From: Fervidobacterium sp.
GTDB lineage: Bacteria; Thermotogota; Thermotogae; Thermotogales; Fervidobacteriaceae
Length of the DNA: 30,165 nucleotides
Assembly: GCA_003522805.1 (NCBI GenBank)
Contig: DPIB01000053.1
Location: forward strand, 1-30,165
Direction of reading: 5' to 3'
In this document: positions 8,448 to 16,033 of the stretch, piece after piece
Layout of the letters: each line of letters starts with the position of its first letter
How positions within the stretch are numbered: position 1 is the first letter of the stretch
Translations under genes and position numbers: made by a program
The notes under the pieces: model-generated
The model's database searches: none
Told to the model about the DNA's origin: nothing
Seen by the model: only the letters and a program-made list of their open reading frames with translations

Positions 8448-8491
8448 TTGATGAAGTAGCGAAGTAGCTATTAGAATATAGCTGAATATCT

Positions 8492-8533
8492 AAAAATCAA
8501 GTGCGGTGAAAGATTAACCCGCACTTGATTTTT
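8492..8533. terminator. Bidirectional intrinsic terminator
   Basis: AAAAATCAAGTGCGG pairs perfectly with CCGCACTTGATTTTT across a 12-base loop. The A-run on one side and T-run on the other give a U-tail in both directions. It serves the plus-strand P-loop gene and the minus-strand two-component operon that converge here. Confidence 0.88.
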
Positions 8534-8556
8534 ATCACTAGTGAACTTCCGCAAGT

Positions 8557-8796
8557 CTAAGCCATGGAGTCCAAGTTCCTACCTTGATAAAGATCTCCGA
8601 CAATACGTACTAGCTTCACGTTCATGTCTTGCTGCTTGTAAAATGCAAATTCGAGTGTTTTTAGCATGAGTTCCTGCGTTTCCTGTACCTGAGCTTCTGC
8701 CTGAGCATTTGCAGAGGTAGTAGCTGATGCATTGTTACTGGAAACGGGATTTGTAAGCATTGCGATGTTTAAGGCGTTGATACCTTCAATCCTCAT
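8557..8796 (-). CDS. Small unknown protein downstream of the two-component system
   Basis: 79 residues from ATG 8796, placed right after AGAGGTGG; upstream in-frame GTG codons at 8802 and 8805 overlap that ribosome site and are unlikely starts. It has an N-terminal stretch IEGINALNIAML, a middle low-complexity segment rich in Ala, Ser, Asn and Thr, and an amphipathic helix QELMLKTLEFAFYKQQ. There is no signal peptide, membrane segment or cysteine. I do not recognise the family. It starts 12 bases after the histidine kinase stop and ends before a bidirectional terminator, so it is the third gene of that operon. It could be a small partner or output of the two-component system, but this is inferred from position only. 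Confidence 0.65.
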   Translation of the reverse strand: MRIEGINALNIAMLTNPVSSNNASATTSANAQAEAQVQETQELMLKTLEFAFYKQQDMNVKLVRIVGDLYQGRNLDSMA

Positions 8797-8808
8797 ACGC
8801 ACCACCTC

Positions 8809-10050
8809 TTAATTCTTATCGACTATTACATAGTTTGTTTTAGATCCCACAATCGAAAAAACTGTCTTGTCGTCATTACTATCTACTTCTATTTCTAAAC
8901 CTATCTTCTTCGCTATCTCGCTAGCAATATAGAGGCCCAAACCTGTCCCGTCTGAATTTGTACCTTTGTAGAACCTTTCAAATATTCTTCCCACTTCTTC
9001 TTCGGGTATCTTCGGACCATGGTTTATTATATCTATCCTGTCATTTGAAATTTTTACCACAAATGGTGGACTACCGTGCACAAAGGCATTGCTCAAAAGT
9101 ATTGAGATTATTATTCCTAAGCCTTCCTTATTTGATTCTATCTTTCCTTCTCCCTCAACCGTAACCTCTTTATCTTTGAATTTCTGCCTCACGATTTCAT
9201 CGACAAATTCTGGTATATTTATAGATTCGCGGGTTAGTGTCTCAACACGAGCAATAAGAAGCATGTTCTCGATGATTTCCTTTATTTCCATGCTACTCTC
9301 TTCGATGGCACTGATCGACTCGTTCAAAATCTCTTCGTCTTTGAGTCCCCATCTTTTCAGCATATTAACATATCCCATCAAACTAGCAACCGGGGTTCTC
9401 AACTCGTGCGAAACTGCAGAAACAAAAGATTCTTGAGATTTATATGCCTTCTCAATTCGCTCCATTAATTCGTTGAATTTATAAACCAGTTCAGAAACCT
9501 CTTCACTTTTGGGCTCTATCCTGACCCTGAAGGACACATCTTTACCTCCAAGTATTTCGATCTGGTTTATAAATTCCTTCAGATCGTTGACACTGCTTTT
9601 GGAGATAGAGTAATTTGCGAAAAATACTGATATGGCAAGGATAACGATGGAAAGCACAAATATGTTTCTCAGTAGATTTATGAAACGTATAGCGGAGGTG
9701 ACTTCCTTTCCCAAAATCAGCGGTTGTAGTTTAGTAAAGTAGAAATACCTATCAGACACTTTGGTGATGCCTTCTGAATCGATGTATCCTATTCCATAAG
9801 GATCGCTTACCACCATTTTCTCGTCGGTAGATGCCACGTACATGTCCCACCTTCTGACTATGTACTGCAATCCAAATGGCGTCTGAATGATGGTGACAAA
9901 TCTATCTGCATTCATGAATTCATCTGATATACTTCTCATTACTGAGACTGCGAAGAAACTATATATGAGAAAAAGAACGACCGCTACTATGATTATCGCA
10001 GCCAGCGTGTTGAATAGAGAGAGTTTAGTTGCCAGCTTCAAGTTTCTCAC
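8809..10050 (-). CDS. Membrane sensor histidine kinase (EnvZ/PhoR-like class)
   Basis: 413 residues. Membrane segments lie at about 14-36 and 126-146, flanking a roughly 90-residue external sensing region. A HAMP-like linker (about 147-200) follows. The phosphoacceptor box FVSAVSHELRTP has His215, the N box is LLSNAFVHG, and a DGTGLGLYIASEIA G-box closes the ATPase domain. It autophosphorylates and passes phosphate to the response regulator upstream. The start is GTG 10050, inside the last codons of the regulator (26-base overlap), so translation is probably coupled. The ribosome site is poor and a TTG at 10041 is an alternative. The signal is not deducible; the short external domain suggests an envelope stimulus. 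Confidence 0.9.
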   Translation of the reverse strand: MRNLKLATKLSLFNTLAAIIIVAVVLFLIYSFFAVSVMRSISDEFMNADRFVTIIQTPFGLQYIVRRWDMYVASTDEKMVVSDPYGIGYIDSEGITKVSDRYFYFTKLQPLILGKEVTSAIRFINLLRNIFVLSIVILAISVFFANYSISKSSVNDLKEFINQIEILGGKDVSFRVRIEPKSEEVSELVYKFNELMERIEKAYKSQESFVSAVSHELRTPVASLMGYVNMLKRWGLKDEEILNESISAIEESSMEIKEIIENMLLIARVETLTRESINIPEFVDEIVRQKFKDKEVTVEGEGKIESNKEGLGIIISILLSNAFVHGSPPFVVKISNDRIDIINHGPKIPEEEVGRIFERFYKGTNSDGTGLGLYIASEIAKKIGLEIEVDSNDDKTVFSIVGSKTNYVIVDKN

Positions 10051-10729
10051 CAGCTATTTTGTAACCTACCCCTCGAACAGTTTTTATAAGGTCAGGTGAG
10101 AGTTTCTTACGAATGTAGTTTATGTACACTTCAACTGTATTGTCAGAACCATAGTAGTCAATTCCCCAAACTGCATTCAGAATTTCTTCCTTACTTACCA
10201 CTCTATGTTTATTTTTTACCAAATACATCAACAGTTCAAATTCTGTCTTGCTTAGTTCAACTTCCTCACCTTTGTATATGACCTTTCGCTGCTCTTCGTA
10301 TATCTCCAGCGGACCAAAAATAATAGGTGTGGATAGGCTTATATGTTTCCTTCTCAAGAGTGCCCTTATGCGTGCTAACAATTCTTCGTTATCAAACGGC
10401 TTCGTCATATAATCATCTGCACCAGAATCGAATCCTGTCAACTTATCTTTCTTCATTCCGAGAGCAGTGAGCATAAGTATAACAACATCAGGACTCAGTT
10501 TCCTGATTTGTGTGGCAACATCATAACCATCTATGTCAGGGAGCATTATATCCAGTATAACTAAATCAGGGCCATCTTCCCTAAAATTCTCAATTGCATC
10601 GATTCCATTTTCATAGGAGACAACCTCATAACCTGCATGTTCGACTTCGATTTCGAGTAATCTTCTTATCTTTCTATCATCCTCAACTATCATGATTTTG
10701 GCCTTTTTATTTTCGTCGTTTCTCTCCAT
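10025..10729 (-). CDS. OmpR/PhoB-family response regulator
   Basis: 234 residues. The receiver domain (about 11-125) has acidic EDD at 16-18, phosphoacceptor Asp60 in LVILDIMLPDIDG, a Thr in MLTALG and Lys in YMTKPFDNEEL. A winged-helix DNA-binding domain (about 135-228) ends with the family signature YINYIRKKL then TVRGVGYK. It binds DNA as a phosphorylation-driven dimer and presumably regulates genes for the cognate kinase, whose frame overlaps its 3' end. It starts at ATG 10729 after AGGTGAAGGG, about 70 bases downstream of a likely promoter. It is the first gene of a three-gene operon. No target sites can be named. Confidence 0.93.
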   Translation of the reverse strand: MERNDENKKAKIMIVEDDRKIRRLLEIEVEHAGYEVVSYENGIDAIENFREDGPDLVILDIMLPDIDGYDVATQIRKLSPDVVILMLTALGMKKDKLTGFDSGADDYMTKPFDNEELLARIRALLRRKHISLSTPIIFGPLEIYEEQRKVIYKGEEVELSKTEFELLMYLVKNKHRVVSKEEILNAVWGIDYYGSDNTVEVYINYIRKKLSPDLIKTVRGVGYKIAGEKLEAGN

Positions 10730-10798
10730 CCCTTCACCTGTCCTCCACCTGCTCTATACTTTTCGGACTTTTCGACACAGTTACAACTATTCTAAATG

Positions 10799-10827
10799 AG
10801 AATACTTAGAGTGTTCTTAAAATTCAA
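10799..10827 (-). promoter_or_regulatory. Probable promoter of the two-component operon
   Basis: Minus strand TTGAAT (10827-10822) and TATTCT (10804-10799) with a 17-base spacer, divergent from the tRNA promoter 44 bases away. The -10 is imperfect; the placement relative to the regulator start is reasonable. Confidence 0.4.
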
Positions 10828-10870
10828 CGATGATTAATGATGATTTAGGATTAGGTCAACTCACATTCTA

Positions 10871-10898
10871 TTGAAAAATATCGGTATTATGATATAAT
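10871..10898 (+). promoter_or_regulatory. tRNA-Ser promoter
   Basis: TTGAAA at 10871-10876 and a consensus TATAAT at 10893-10898 with a 16-base spacer, about 35 bases upstream of the mature tRNA 5' end. Confidence 0.7.
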
Positions 10899-10932
10899 CA
10901 ATACTTGGTGTCTAACTTAGTACCTATCGAAT

Positions 10933-11021
10933 GGAGGCGTGTCCGAACAGGCTAAGGAGCCGGTCTCGAAAATCGGTGGACCTCACGGTCCGTGTGGGTT
11001 CGAATCCCACCGCCTCCGCCA
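10933..11021 (+). tRNA. tRNA-Ser (anticodon CGA)
   Basis: The acceptor stem GGAGGCG pairs with CGCCTCC, and the discriminator G plus CCA are encoded in the DNA. The anticodon stem CCGGT/ATCGG encloses loop CTCGAAA with anticodon CGA, reading UCG. A class II variable arm GACCTCACGGTC follows, and the T arm GTGGG-TTCGAAT-CCCAC is canonical. The long variable arm and 89-nt length identify serine. It is monocistronic with its own promoter. The downstream gene converges from the minus strand, and only a T-rich stretch marks the end of transcription. Confidence 0.96.
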
Positions 11022-11058
11022 ATTTTCAATTTTTCAGATTTGTCGCTGCTTTTGAATG

Positions 11059-11700
11059 CTATTTCTGTGATACCTTCTGCAGGAAAGAGTCTCTCCACAA
11101 GGTTTCGAAATCCAGACCATCCAATTTCATCGATGATAGGATATCGAAAAACAGGCTTTCAATAAATGTTAAGGCATATTCATCATCGAATATTATGAGC
11201 ATGTAGTATGTCGTTACCTCTCCTTTACTCTTCTGCCATATCTTGTAGATGTTCACCAGGGCACCTTCTGAAGAAGACAACTGTTGGTACATTCCATTGA
11301 ATATCTCGTCCACGGCCTGCGAGTACTTTTCTCCCTTTTCTTTTTGGATCTTCGTCTTAATTCCGCTCTTGATTTCTTCCAGAATATCCATTATCTTCTG
11401 AAGTGCATTTTGCTTTGCACCTTCTTTGACAACAGAAATGTTGAACTCGGGACCAGAATTCTCGCCTAAGCCGTAGACTATCCTCTTCCCTTTGGAAATC
11501 TGCTCAAGTTTTTTTGTCAGTACGTAGTTCTCATATACTAGGATAGCACTCTTGTCTATTTTACTAACATCTGGAAGTGCTTCCTTTATTTCTTGTGGTG
11601 GTTCGACATTTGGTTTTGAGATATTCGTAGACAAGACTTGGGTAAGTAAAAGGGCAGCAGCTATCGTAGAAAATACTATCCAGAAAACTAATTCCTGCAT
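11059..11700 (-). CDS. Membrane-anchored unknown protein
   Basis: 213 residues from the second of two adjacent ATG codons (11700), which lies at better spacing from GAGGTGAT than ATG 11703. A hydrophobic segment at about residues 4-24 (ELVFWIVFSTIAAALLLTQV) is either a signal anchor or an uncleaved signal peptide. A charged, mostly helical body follows, with a Lys/Glu-rich middle and a hydrophobic patch YYMLIIFDDEYALTFIESL. I recognise no family. It converges on the tRNA-Ser gene and is separated from the Elp3-like gene by 111 bases, so it may have its own promoter. The topology suggests a protein facing the periplasm or anchored to the membrane. Confidence 0.7.
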   Translation of the reverse strand: MQELVFWIVFSTIAAALLLTQVLSTNISKPNVEPPQEIKEALPDVSKIDKSAILVYENYVLTKKLEQISKGKRIVYGLGENSGPEFNISVVKEGAKQNALQKIMDILEEIKSGIKTKIQKEKGEKYSQAVDEIFNGMYQQLSSSEGALVNIYKIWQKSKGEVTTYYMLIIFDDEYALTFIESLFFDILSSMKLDGLDFETLWRDSFLQKVSQK

Positions 11701-11784
11701 CATATCACCTCATTTGGTACATATTTGATACATTCTTTGAATTCTTCTGTTAACCATGATAAACTACGAAAACCATTGCCTAGT

Positions 11785-11803
11785 ATCGTACAGGATCGTA
11801 CAG
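11785..11803. repeat. Tandem 9-bp direct repeat ATCGTACAG
   Basis: ATCGTACAG occurs twice, separated by one base, in the 111-base gap upstream of the membrane-anchored unknown gene. A ten-base period places both copies on one face of the helix. It could be a regulator site or chance. Confidence 0.35.
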
Positions 11804-11811
11804 TAGGTGAT

Positions 11812-12771
11812 TTATTTTGAACGCTCTATCAGAAGATTGAGAGATTGTGCATATGTGAAATCGTCAAAAAACAAGATGTCATCATCGATATCGTTTCCAA
11901 CTTCTTCCCTCTCCACATGAATTTCACCGTTACCATGTGCATAGAACCAAGGTTTGTATCTATAAGAGTATGTGACTTTCTTTATGCTCAATCCCTCTAT
12001 TATTTTCCTAATTAACACACTTCTCACTATATCACCAAATGAGCTGTGATATGGCCCAGCGATGAGATACTTCATTTGTGACTGGGGAACATGGTAGCCT
12101 AGTCTAGTTACATGTCCATTAGCAGATTCGATCAGTATAGTCATATCAACCACTACGTCTAGAGCTTCTTCGAGGCTTAACGGAGTATACAGGCCGTCTT
12201 TGTGTAACTTCTCTAATTCGGTGTCTTTGAAAACCAAAGTGGGGTGGATTCTGAATGCTCTTATTCCGTTATCGAGTAAGAGCCTTATACTCTCGAGATC
12301 TTTTTCTTTACTATCATGAGGTAATCCAACCATTAGATGTGCTATTATTTCGAAATCTTTCTTCAATCGCTCTATAGATTTGATAGCATCTTCTGCCTTG
12401 TATCCTCTTTTAGAATATTCTAACACTTCGTCATCTAGGCTTTCTATTCCTATTTCCAAGACCTTAACATTTCCATCTTTTAACATTTGCACAGTGGAAT
12501 CATCTATCAGGTCAGGTTTCGTAGATATACGTTTTGGAATATGTGGGGCTATGCATAATAATCGTTCGATTGTTTCTCTTTTTAGTCCTGTGAAAGTTCC
12601 ACCATAGAAGGCTATTTCATCAATGTTTGAGAAGTCCATATTCTCGAGTTTGGAAAAGTCTGGAATCGTTTCACCTGTCATAATCAACTGGTTGCAAAAG
12701 GAACATCTAGTTCTGCATCCAGCATTTGGAAGAAAAAAAGGATATATCTTTCGCCTATCCTTTGTACTCAA
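11812..12771 (-). CDS. Elp3-like radical SAM protein without acetyltransferase domain
   Basis: 319 residues. The iron-sulfur cluster motif CRTRCSFC (Cys19, Cys23, Cys26) sits in FFLPNAGCRTRCSFCNQ, resembling the COG1243-type bacterial radical SAM proteins related to Elongator subunit 3. Later family features are FYGGTFTG (SAM-binding GGE-like region), LEIGIESLDDEVL and AHLMVGLPHDS. Eukaryotic Elp3 modifies wobble uridine of tRNA and carries a C-terminal acetyltransferase domain, which is absent here, so the reaction is unknown. The start is TTG 12771, supported by AAGGAG eight bases upstream and by a TTGA overlap with the YqeY gene stop. It is the last gene of the long minus-strand run. Elsewhere, similar proteins are sometimes annotated as oxygen-independent coproporphyrinogen oxidase-like. 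Confidence 0.78.
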   Translation of the reverse strand: MSTKDRRKIYPFFLPNAGCRTRCSFCNQLIMTGETIPDFSKLENMDFSNIDEIAFYGGTFTGLKRETIERLLCIAPHIPKRISTKPDLIDDSTVQMLKDGNVKVLEIGIESLDDEVLEYSKRGYKAEDAIKSIERLKKDFEIIAHLMVGLPHDSKEKDLESIRLLLDNGIRAFRIHPTLVFKDTELEKLHKDGLYTPLSLEEALDVVVDMTILIESANGHVTRLGYHVPQSQMKYLIAGPYHSSFGDIVRSVLIRKIIEGLSIKKVTYSYRYKPWFYAHGNGEIHVEREEVGNDIDDDILFFDDFTYAQSLNLLIERSK

Positions 12772-13211
12772 CTCAACATCTCCTTGACAATTTCGTTGAC
12801 AACTTTACCATCAGCGGTTCCCTTGATATGCGTCATCACTTCTTTCATCACTTTGCCAAAGTCTTTCTGTGTAGCGTTTGTCTGTTCTATAACTTCTCTG
12901 ACAATTTCTTGAATTTCTTCACGAGAGAGCATCTTTGGAGCATATTCCTGAAGTATTGCCAGTTCTTCTTCTTCGGTTTTTGCCAGATCTTCTCTTCCAG
13001 CATGCCTATAAGCATCTATAGATTCCTGTCTCTTTTTGATCTCTTTTAATATAATCTTTTGAACATCTTCATCAGTCGCTATTTTCTTTTCACCTTCTAC
13101 CTCGAAATACCCAATTGCTGCCTTAATTGATCTCAAGACCCTTAGTCTTAATTCATCTTTGCTCTTCATTGCTTCTTTCATATCACTTAGAATATCATCT
13201 CTAAGGCTCAT
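12768..13211 (-). CDS. GatB/YqeY domain protein
   Basis: 147 residues starting at ATG 13211 with GGAGGTG seven bases upstream; the frame remains open farther upstream but lacks a site there. The sequence LRDDILSDMKEAMKSKDELRLRVLRSIKAAI and the C-terminal GKVMKEVMTHIKGTADGK are hallmarks of YqeY, a small helical protein homologous to the tail domain of GatB. That domain in GatB contacts tRNA in the amidotransferase reaction; free-standing YqeY proteins have no settled function. Its stop overlaps the TTG of the radical SAM gene (TTGA), and 53 bases separate it from the deacetylase gene upstream. A tRNA-linked role would suit an Elp3-like neighbour, but this is inference. Confidence 0.88.
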   Translation of the reverse strand: MSLRDDILSDMKEAMKSKDELRLRVLRSIKAAIGYFEVEGEKKIATDEDVQKIILKEIKKRQESIDAYRHAGREDLAKTEEEELAILQEYAPKMLSREEIQEIVREVIEQTNATQKDFGKVMKEVMTHIKGTADGKVVNEIVKEMLS

Positions 13212-13264
13212 AAACGCACCTCCGCTAATGCAGAAAACATTCACACAGTCAAGCACACAAGTAG

Positions 13265-14251
13265 TCAAGACTGACCTAAAAATCCACGTACGAAGTTCTT
13301 TACCGCAGAGAAATTTGCCCTAGCCTTATATCCTCCCTCGTGAACAATGCAAACACGCTGTATTTTCTCACATAGCTCGGTAGCTATTTTATTTCCAATA
13401 GTTTCAAAATCCTGAGACAGCAGAGAAAATCTACCAACGGGATCCTCAGCGTGTGTATCAGTACCAAGGGAGATCAAAAGAAAATCAGGCATGTAACTAT
13501 CGATTTTCTTGATAGCTACTTCAAGCGCTTCAAGATATGCATGTTTATCGCTTCCCCCGGGTAGTGGTATGTTTAGGTTTGTTCCTTCTGCCTTCCCTTC
13601 CCCAATTTCACTTTCGTAGCCACTGTACCAAGGAAAGAAAGTTCTCGGATCACCGTGAATAGACACATACAAAACTGAAGGGTCGTCATAAAAGATATCC
13701 TGAGTTCCATTACCGTGGTGAAAATCTACGTCTAGTATAGCTATTCTCAATCCACTGTTTTCTAGATATCTCGCAGCTGTCGCCACATTGTTAAAATAGC
13801 AATAACCACCACCATAATTACGCATGGCGTGGTGACCTGGTGGTCTTGTCAATGCATAGACTGGCCTTCTATTCTCCAGAACATACCTTACAGAAGTGAG
13901 TACGACATTCACCGCTTTTCTCGCAGCATCAAAGGATTCTCTTAATATTGGTGTACCTGTATCGAATATAGGATCAACAAAGAACACTTCAGGTATGTAT
14001 TCCCCATCAACTTCTGCTGATTTTCTCTTTATGTACTCATAGTACTTTTCATCATGGACTTTCAATATCCATTCTTCTGAGAAATGCTCAGGCGTTATAC
14101 TCTCAAAATTCTCCACTAAATATTCGTGTACATACCTCAATCTGGAAGGCCTTTCAGGATTTCTCACAAATCTCCCGTTATCGATTTCCTTGGTTGGTAT
14201 GAAGTTCTCATTTAGTTCAGAACAAACGAGTAATTCCTTCTTCAGGCTCAT
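13265..14251 (-). CDS. Histone-deacetylase-superfamily hydrolase, acetylpolyamine amidohydrolase-like
   Basis: 328 residues. The zinc hydrolase core is intact: RPPGHHA (His140, His141), ILDVDFHHGNGTQDIF with Asp176 and His178 as likely zinc ligands, Asp265 in LGTDTHAEDP, and EGGY with Tyr308 as the catalytic tyrosine. Overall wording (GYCYFNNVATAA, SIHGDP, FPWYSGYESEIGEG) is closest to bacterial acetylpolyamine amidohydrolases, which remove acetyl groups from acetylated polyamines. An acetoin-utilisation (AcuC) type protein-lysine deacetylase is the alternative. It starts at ATG 14251, six bases after the rpiB stop, with AGAGGA ten bases upstream. Polyamine turnover would be sensible in a thermophile that relies on long polyamines, but substrate is inferred. 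Confidence 0.87.
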   Translation of the reverse strand: MSLKKELLVCSELNENFIPTKEIDNGRFVRNPERPSRLRYVHEYLVENFESITPEHFSEEWILKVHDEKYYEYIKRKSAEVDGEYIPEVFFVDPIFDTGTPILRESFDAARKAVNVVLTSVRYVLENRRPVYALTRPPGHHAMRNYGGGYCYFNNVATAARYLENSGLRIAILDVDFHHGNGTQDIFYDDPSVLYVSIHGDPRTFFPWYSGYESEIGEGKAEGTNLNIPLPGGSDKHAYLEALEVAIKKIDSYMPDFLLISLGTDTHAEDPVGRFSLLSQDFETIGNKIATELCEKIQRVCIVHEGGYKARANFSAVKNFVRGFLGQS

Positions 14252-14257
14252 ATCTGA

Positions 14258-14695
14258 TCATTCCTCTAGTTCTTCTATCTTCTTTACTCTACGTTCGTGC
14301 CGTCCACCTTCAAAATCAGTACTCAAAAAAGCATCAACTGTCCACTCTGCTAATTCTACCCCCATCAATCGCCCCGCTAAAACAAGTACGTTGGCATCAT
14401 TGTGTTTCCTCGCGTATAATGCCATATCTGGAAACATGCAAAGGGCGGCTCTAATCCCTTTTATCTTATTTGCTGCAATGGACATCCCTATACCAGTTCC
14501 ACACAGAAGGATGCCGAAATCGCATTCCTTGCTTACAACCTTTTCTGAAACTTTTTTAGCGTAATCTGGGTAATCAGTGCTTTCTATGGAATATGCGCCA
14601 CAGTTAATAACTTCGATACCCTTCTTTAGCAAGTATCCGACAAGCCTTTCCTTTAATTCAAATGCCGCATGGTCACTTCCAATTGCTATTTTCAC
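14258..14695 (-). CDS. rpiB: Ribose-5-phosphate isomerase B
   Basis: 145 residues, the usual RpiB length. It interconverts ribose 5-phosphate and ribulose 5-phosphate in the non-oxidative pentose phosphate pathway. The N-terminus IGSDHAAFELK, catalytic Cys65 in LLCGTGIGMSIAANK, and His98 in ARKHNDANV are family landmarks. It starts at GTG 14695, ten bases after the stop of the STAS gene; the ribosome site is weak, so it probably depends on coupling. In Thermotoga maritima the orthologue, TM1080 as I recall, also lies next to a STAS gene. Allose- or galactose-6-phosphate isomerase activity is the usual alternative for this family but nothing here favours it. Confidence 0.94.
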   Translation of the reverse strand: MKIAIGSDHAAFELKERLVGYLLKKGIEVINCGAYSIESTDYPDYAKKVSEKVVSKECDFGILLCGTGIGMSIAANKIKGIRAALCMFPDMALYARKHNDANVLVLAGRLMGVELAEWTVDAFLSTDFEGGRHERRVKKIEELEE

Positions 14696-14705
14696 GTCAG
14701 ACCAC

Positions 14706-15041
14706 TCACTTTACGCTGCTTACGGCTTCTGCTACAGTATTGTAACACTTGAAAACTCTATCTAGTGCTGTCATACTCAGTAGTTTCTTGATATTCTCAT
14801 TGACGCTCGCAAAAGCAATACTTCCTCCCGCAGATAAAGCACTCTTGTGTAAGCTTACAAATGTTCCTAATCCAAAACTGTCGACGTTAGTAACCTTTGC
14901 AAAGTCGAATACTATCTTAGCTTTACCCTTCTTAATCAGGTTTTCAACAACCCAATTTCTAAGTACTGTGGCATTCTGCATTGTGATATCACCATCAAGT
15001 GATACGATACAAACCCCAAATTGTTCGGTAAACGTGTACAT
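14706..15041 (-). CDS. STAS-domain anti-sigma-factor antagonist, copy 2
   Basis: 111 residues from ATG 15041, preceded by GAGGAGGGAG. An earlier ATG at 15056 overlaps the stop of copy 1 but has no ribosome site. One STAS domain spans the protein, with the phosphorylatable serine in VTNVDSFGLGTFVSLH and the helix LLSMTALDRVFKCYN. SpoIIAA/RsbV-type antagonists bind an anti-sigma kinase when unphosphorylated and free a sigma factor; Thermotoga homologues fit the fold but their partners are unknown. It is closely related to the gene just upstream, sharing NENIKKLL-MTALDR, so the pair looks like a tandem duplication. No sigma factor or kinase gene of the RsbW type is adjacent. Confidence 0.88.
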   Translation of the reverse strand: MYTFTEQFGVCIVSLDGDITMQNATVLRNWVVENLIKKGKAKIVFDFAKVTNVDSFGLGTFVSLHKSALSAGGSIAFASVNENIKKLLSMTALDRVFKCYNTVAEAVSSVK

Positions 15042-15052
15042 GTTCTCCCTCC

Positions 15053-15403
15053 TCATTTATCCAGGAATTTGATGGCTTCCTCTTCGCTGTCGAATATATT
15101 CAAAATCCTATCCAATGCCGTCATCTTCAATAACTTTTTAATATTCTCATCGAAATTGATAAATGCTGCGGCTCCCGCCTTCATTAGAGCCTGTTTGTGC
15201 AGTGCAATTATGGTACCTAGACCTGTACTGTCCATGTACTTGGTTTCAGAAAAATCTAGTAGTATGTAGTTGTATCCTTTTTTAAATGCGTTCTCGTAAA
15301 CCTGCTTCTTCACTTCATAGCTATTGTTTAGTTCAAACTCTTCCGGAATTTTGAATTTCATTATTTTGCCTGTCACTATCTCTTCCTTAGAGATCTCCCT
15401 CAC
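15053..15403 (-). CDS. STAS-domain anti-sigma-factor antagonist, copy 1
   Basis: 116 residues from GTG 15403 with GAGGAGG seven bases upstream. Single STAS domain: KYMDSTGLGTIIALHKQAL carries the conserved serine, and the C-terminal helix is LLKMTALDRILNIFD. It shares FDENIKKLLKMTALDRI with the following gene, pointing to tandem duplication and divergence. The other half of such a switch, an HPK-like serine kinase, is not adjacent; the ATPase at 26592-27143 in this window has the right kind of ATP fold but nothing links them. It lies 33 bases after lexA in the same transcription unit. Role as a regulator by partner binding is known for the family; the pathway here is open. Confidence 0.88.
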   Translation of the reverse strand: MREISKEEIVTGKIMKFKIPEEFELNNSYEVKKQVYENAFKKGYNYILLDFSETKYMDSTGLGTIIALHKQALMKAGAAAFINFDENIKKLLKMTALDRILNIFDSEEEAIKFLDK

Positions 15404-15436
15404 ACTATTTCCTCCTCAAGTGCTAAACACCACGCT

Positions 15437-16033
15437 TCACTTTGTTATCCTGATCAAACCAACCATCTTTCCAATAATCCTAATTTTTTTTGGATCGTAA
15501 ACCATAACTTGATATGATTCATTTTCTGGCACAAGTTCAACTTGATCGTCTTTGAGAAAGATCCTTTTCAAGGTTACCTTATCTTCAACAACTGCAGCAA
15601 TTATAGAATTATTCTCGGCAGTATATTGTTTCTTCATCACCACGTAATCATTATCGACTATATGAGCATTTATCATACTATCACCTTGGACCTTAAGTGC
15701 GAAGTATTCGCCATACCCTCTGAGCATAGCTAATGGTACTTCTATCTCTTCGTCGATCTCTTCAAACATTTCGATAGCTTGTCCTGCGGCAATCTTTCCT
15801 TTCACAGGTACAATGACACTTTCCTTCCTCTCCGTTAGTGATATCGTTCTAGCGCCTTTCCCCCTCTTTATGTATCCTTTTTTCTCAAGTGCAATTACAT
15901 GTTGCTGAGCTCCTCTCGGCGTCATCTTAAAACGTCTAGCTATATCCCTAATTGAGGGGGCATACCCCTTCATCAATATGTACTCCCTTATGAAGTCATA
16001 TATTAGAGTTTGCCTCTCCGTCAAATCTTTCAT
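15437..16033 (-). CDS. lexA: LexA SOS repressor
   Basis: 198 residues, normal for LexA. An N-terminal winged helix (about 1-65; TERQTLIYDFIREYI, GYAPSIRDIARRF) binds SOS operators. The self-cleavage site is Ala83-Gly84 in GKIAAGQAIE. The catalytic dyad is Ser119 in VQGDSMINA and Lys156 in VTLKR. RecA-stimulated self-cleavage relieves repression of DNA repair genes. ATG 16033 overlaps the archease stop (ATGA). A ribosome site AGGATGG lies about 10 bases upstream. Being fourth after metG, gyrA and archease, it is read from an operon of housekeeping genes unless an internal promoter exists; I saw no obvious operator upstream of the operon. Confidence 0.95.
   Translation of the reverse strand: MKDLTERQTLIYDFIREYILMKGYAPSIRDIARRFKMTPRGAQQHVIALEKKGYIKRGKGARTISLTERKESVIVPVKGKIAAGQAIEMFEEIDEEIEVPLAMLRGYGEYFALKVQGDSMINAHIVDNDYVVMKKQYTAENNSIIAAVVEDKVTLKRIFLKDDQVELVPENESYQVMVYDPKKIRIIGKMVGLIRITK

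Noticed and set aside
11022..11058. Terminator after tRNA-Ser
   Set aside because: Only T-rich runs, no stem, so no terminator is called.
12768..13268. Longer YqeY start upstream of ATG 13211
   Set aside because: The extra 19 residues would overlap the deacetylase gene end and have no ribosome site; ATG 13211 follows GGAGGTG exactly.
15041..15056. ATG 15056 as start of the second STAS gene
   Set aside because: It overlaps the previous stop as ATGA, but the strong GAGGAGGGAG site lies after it and matches ATG 15041.
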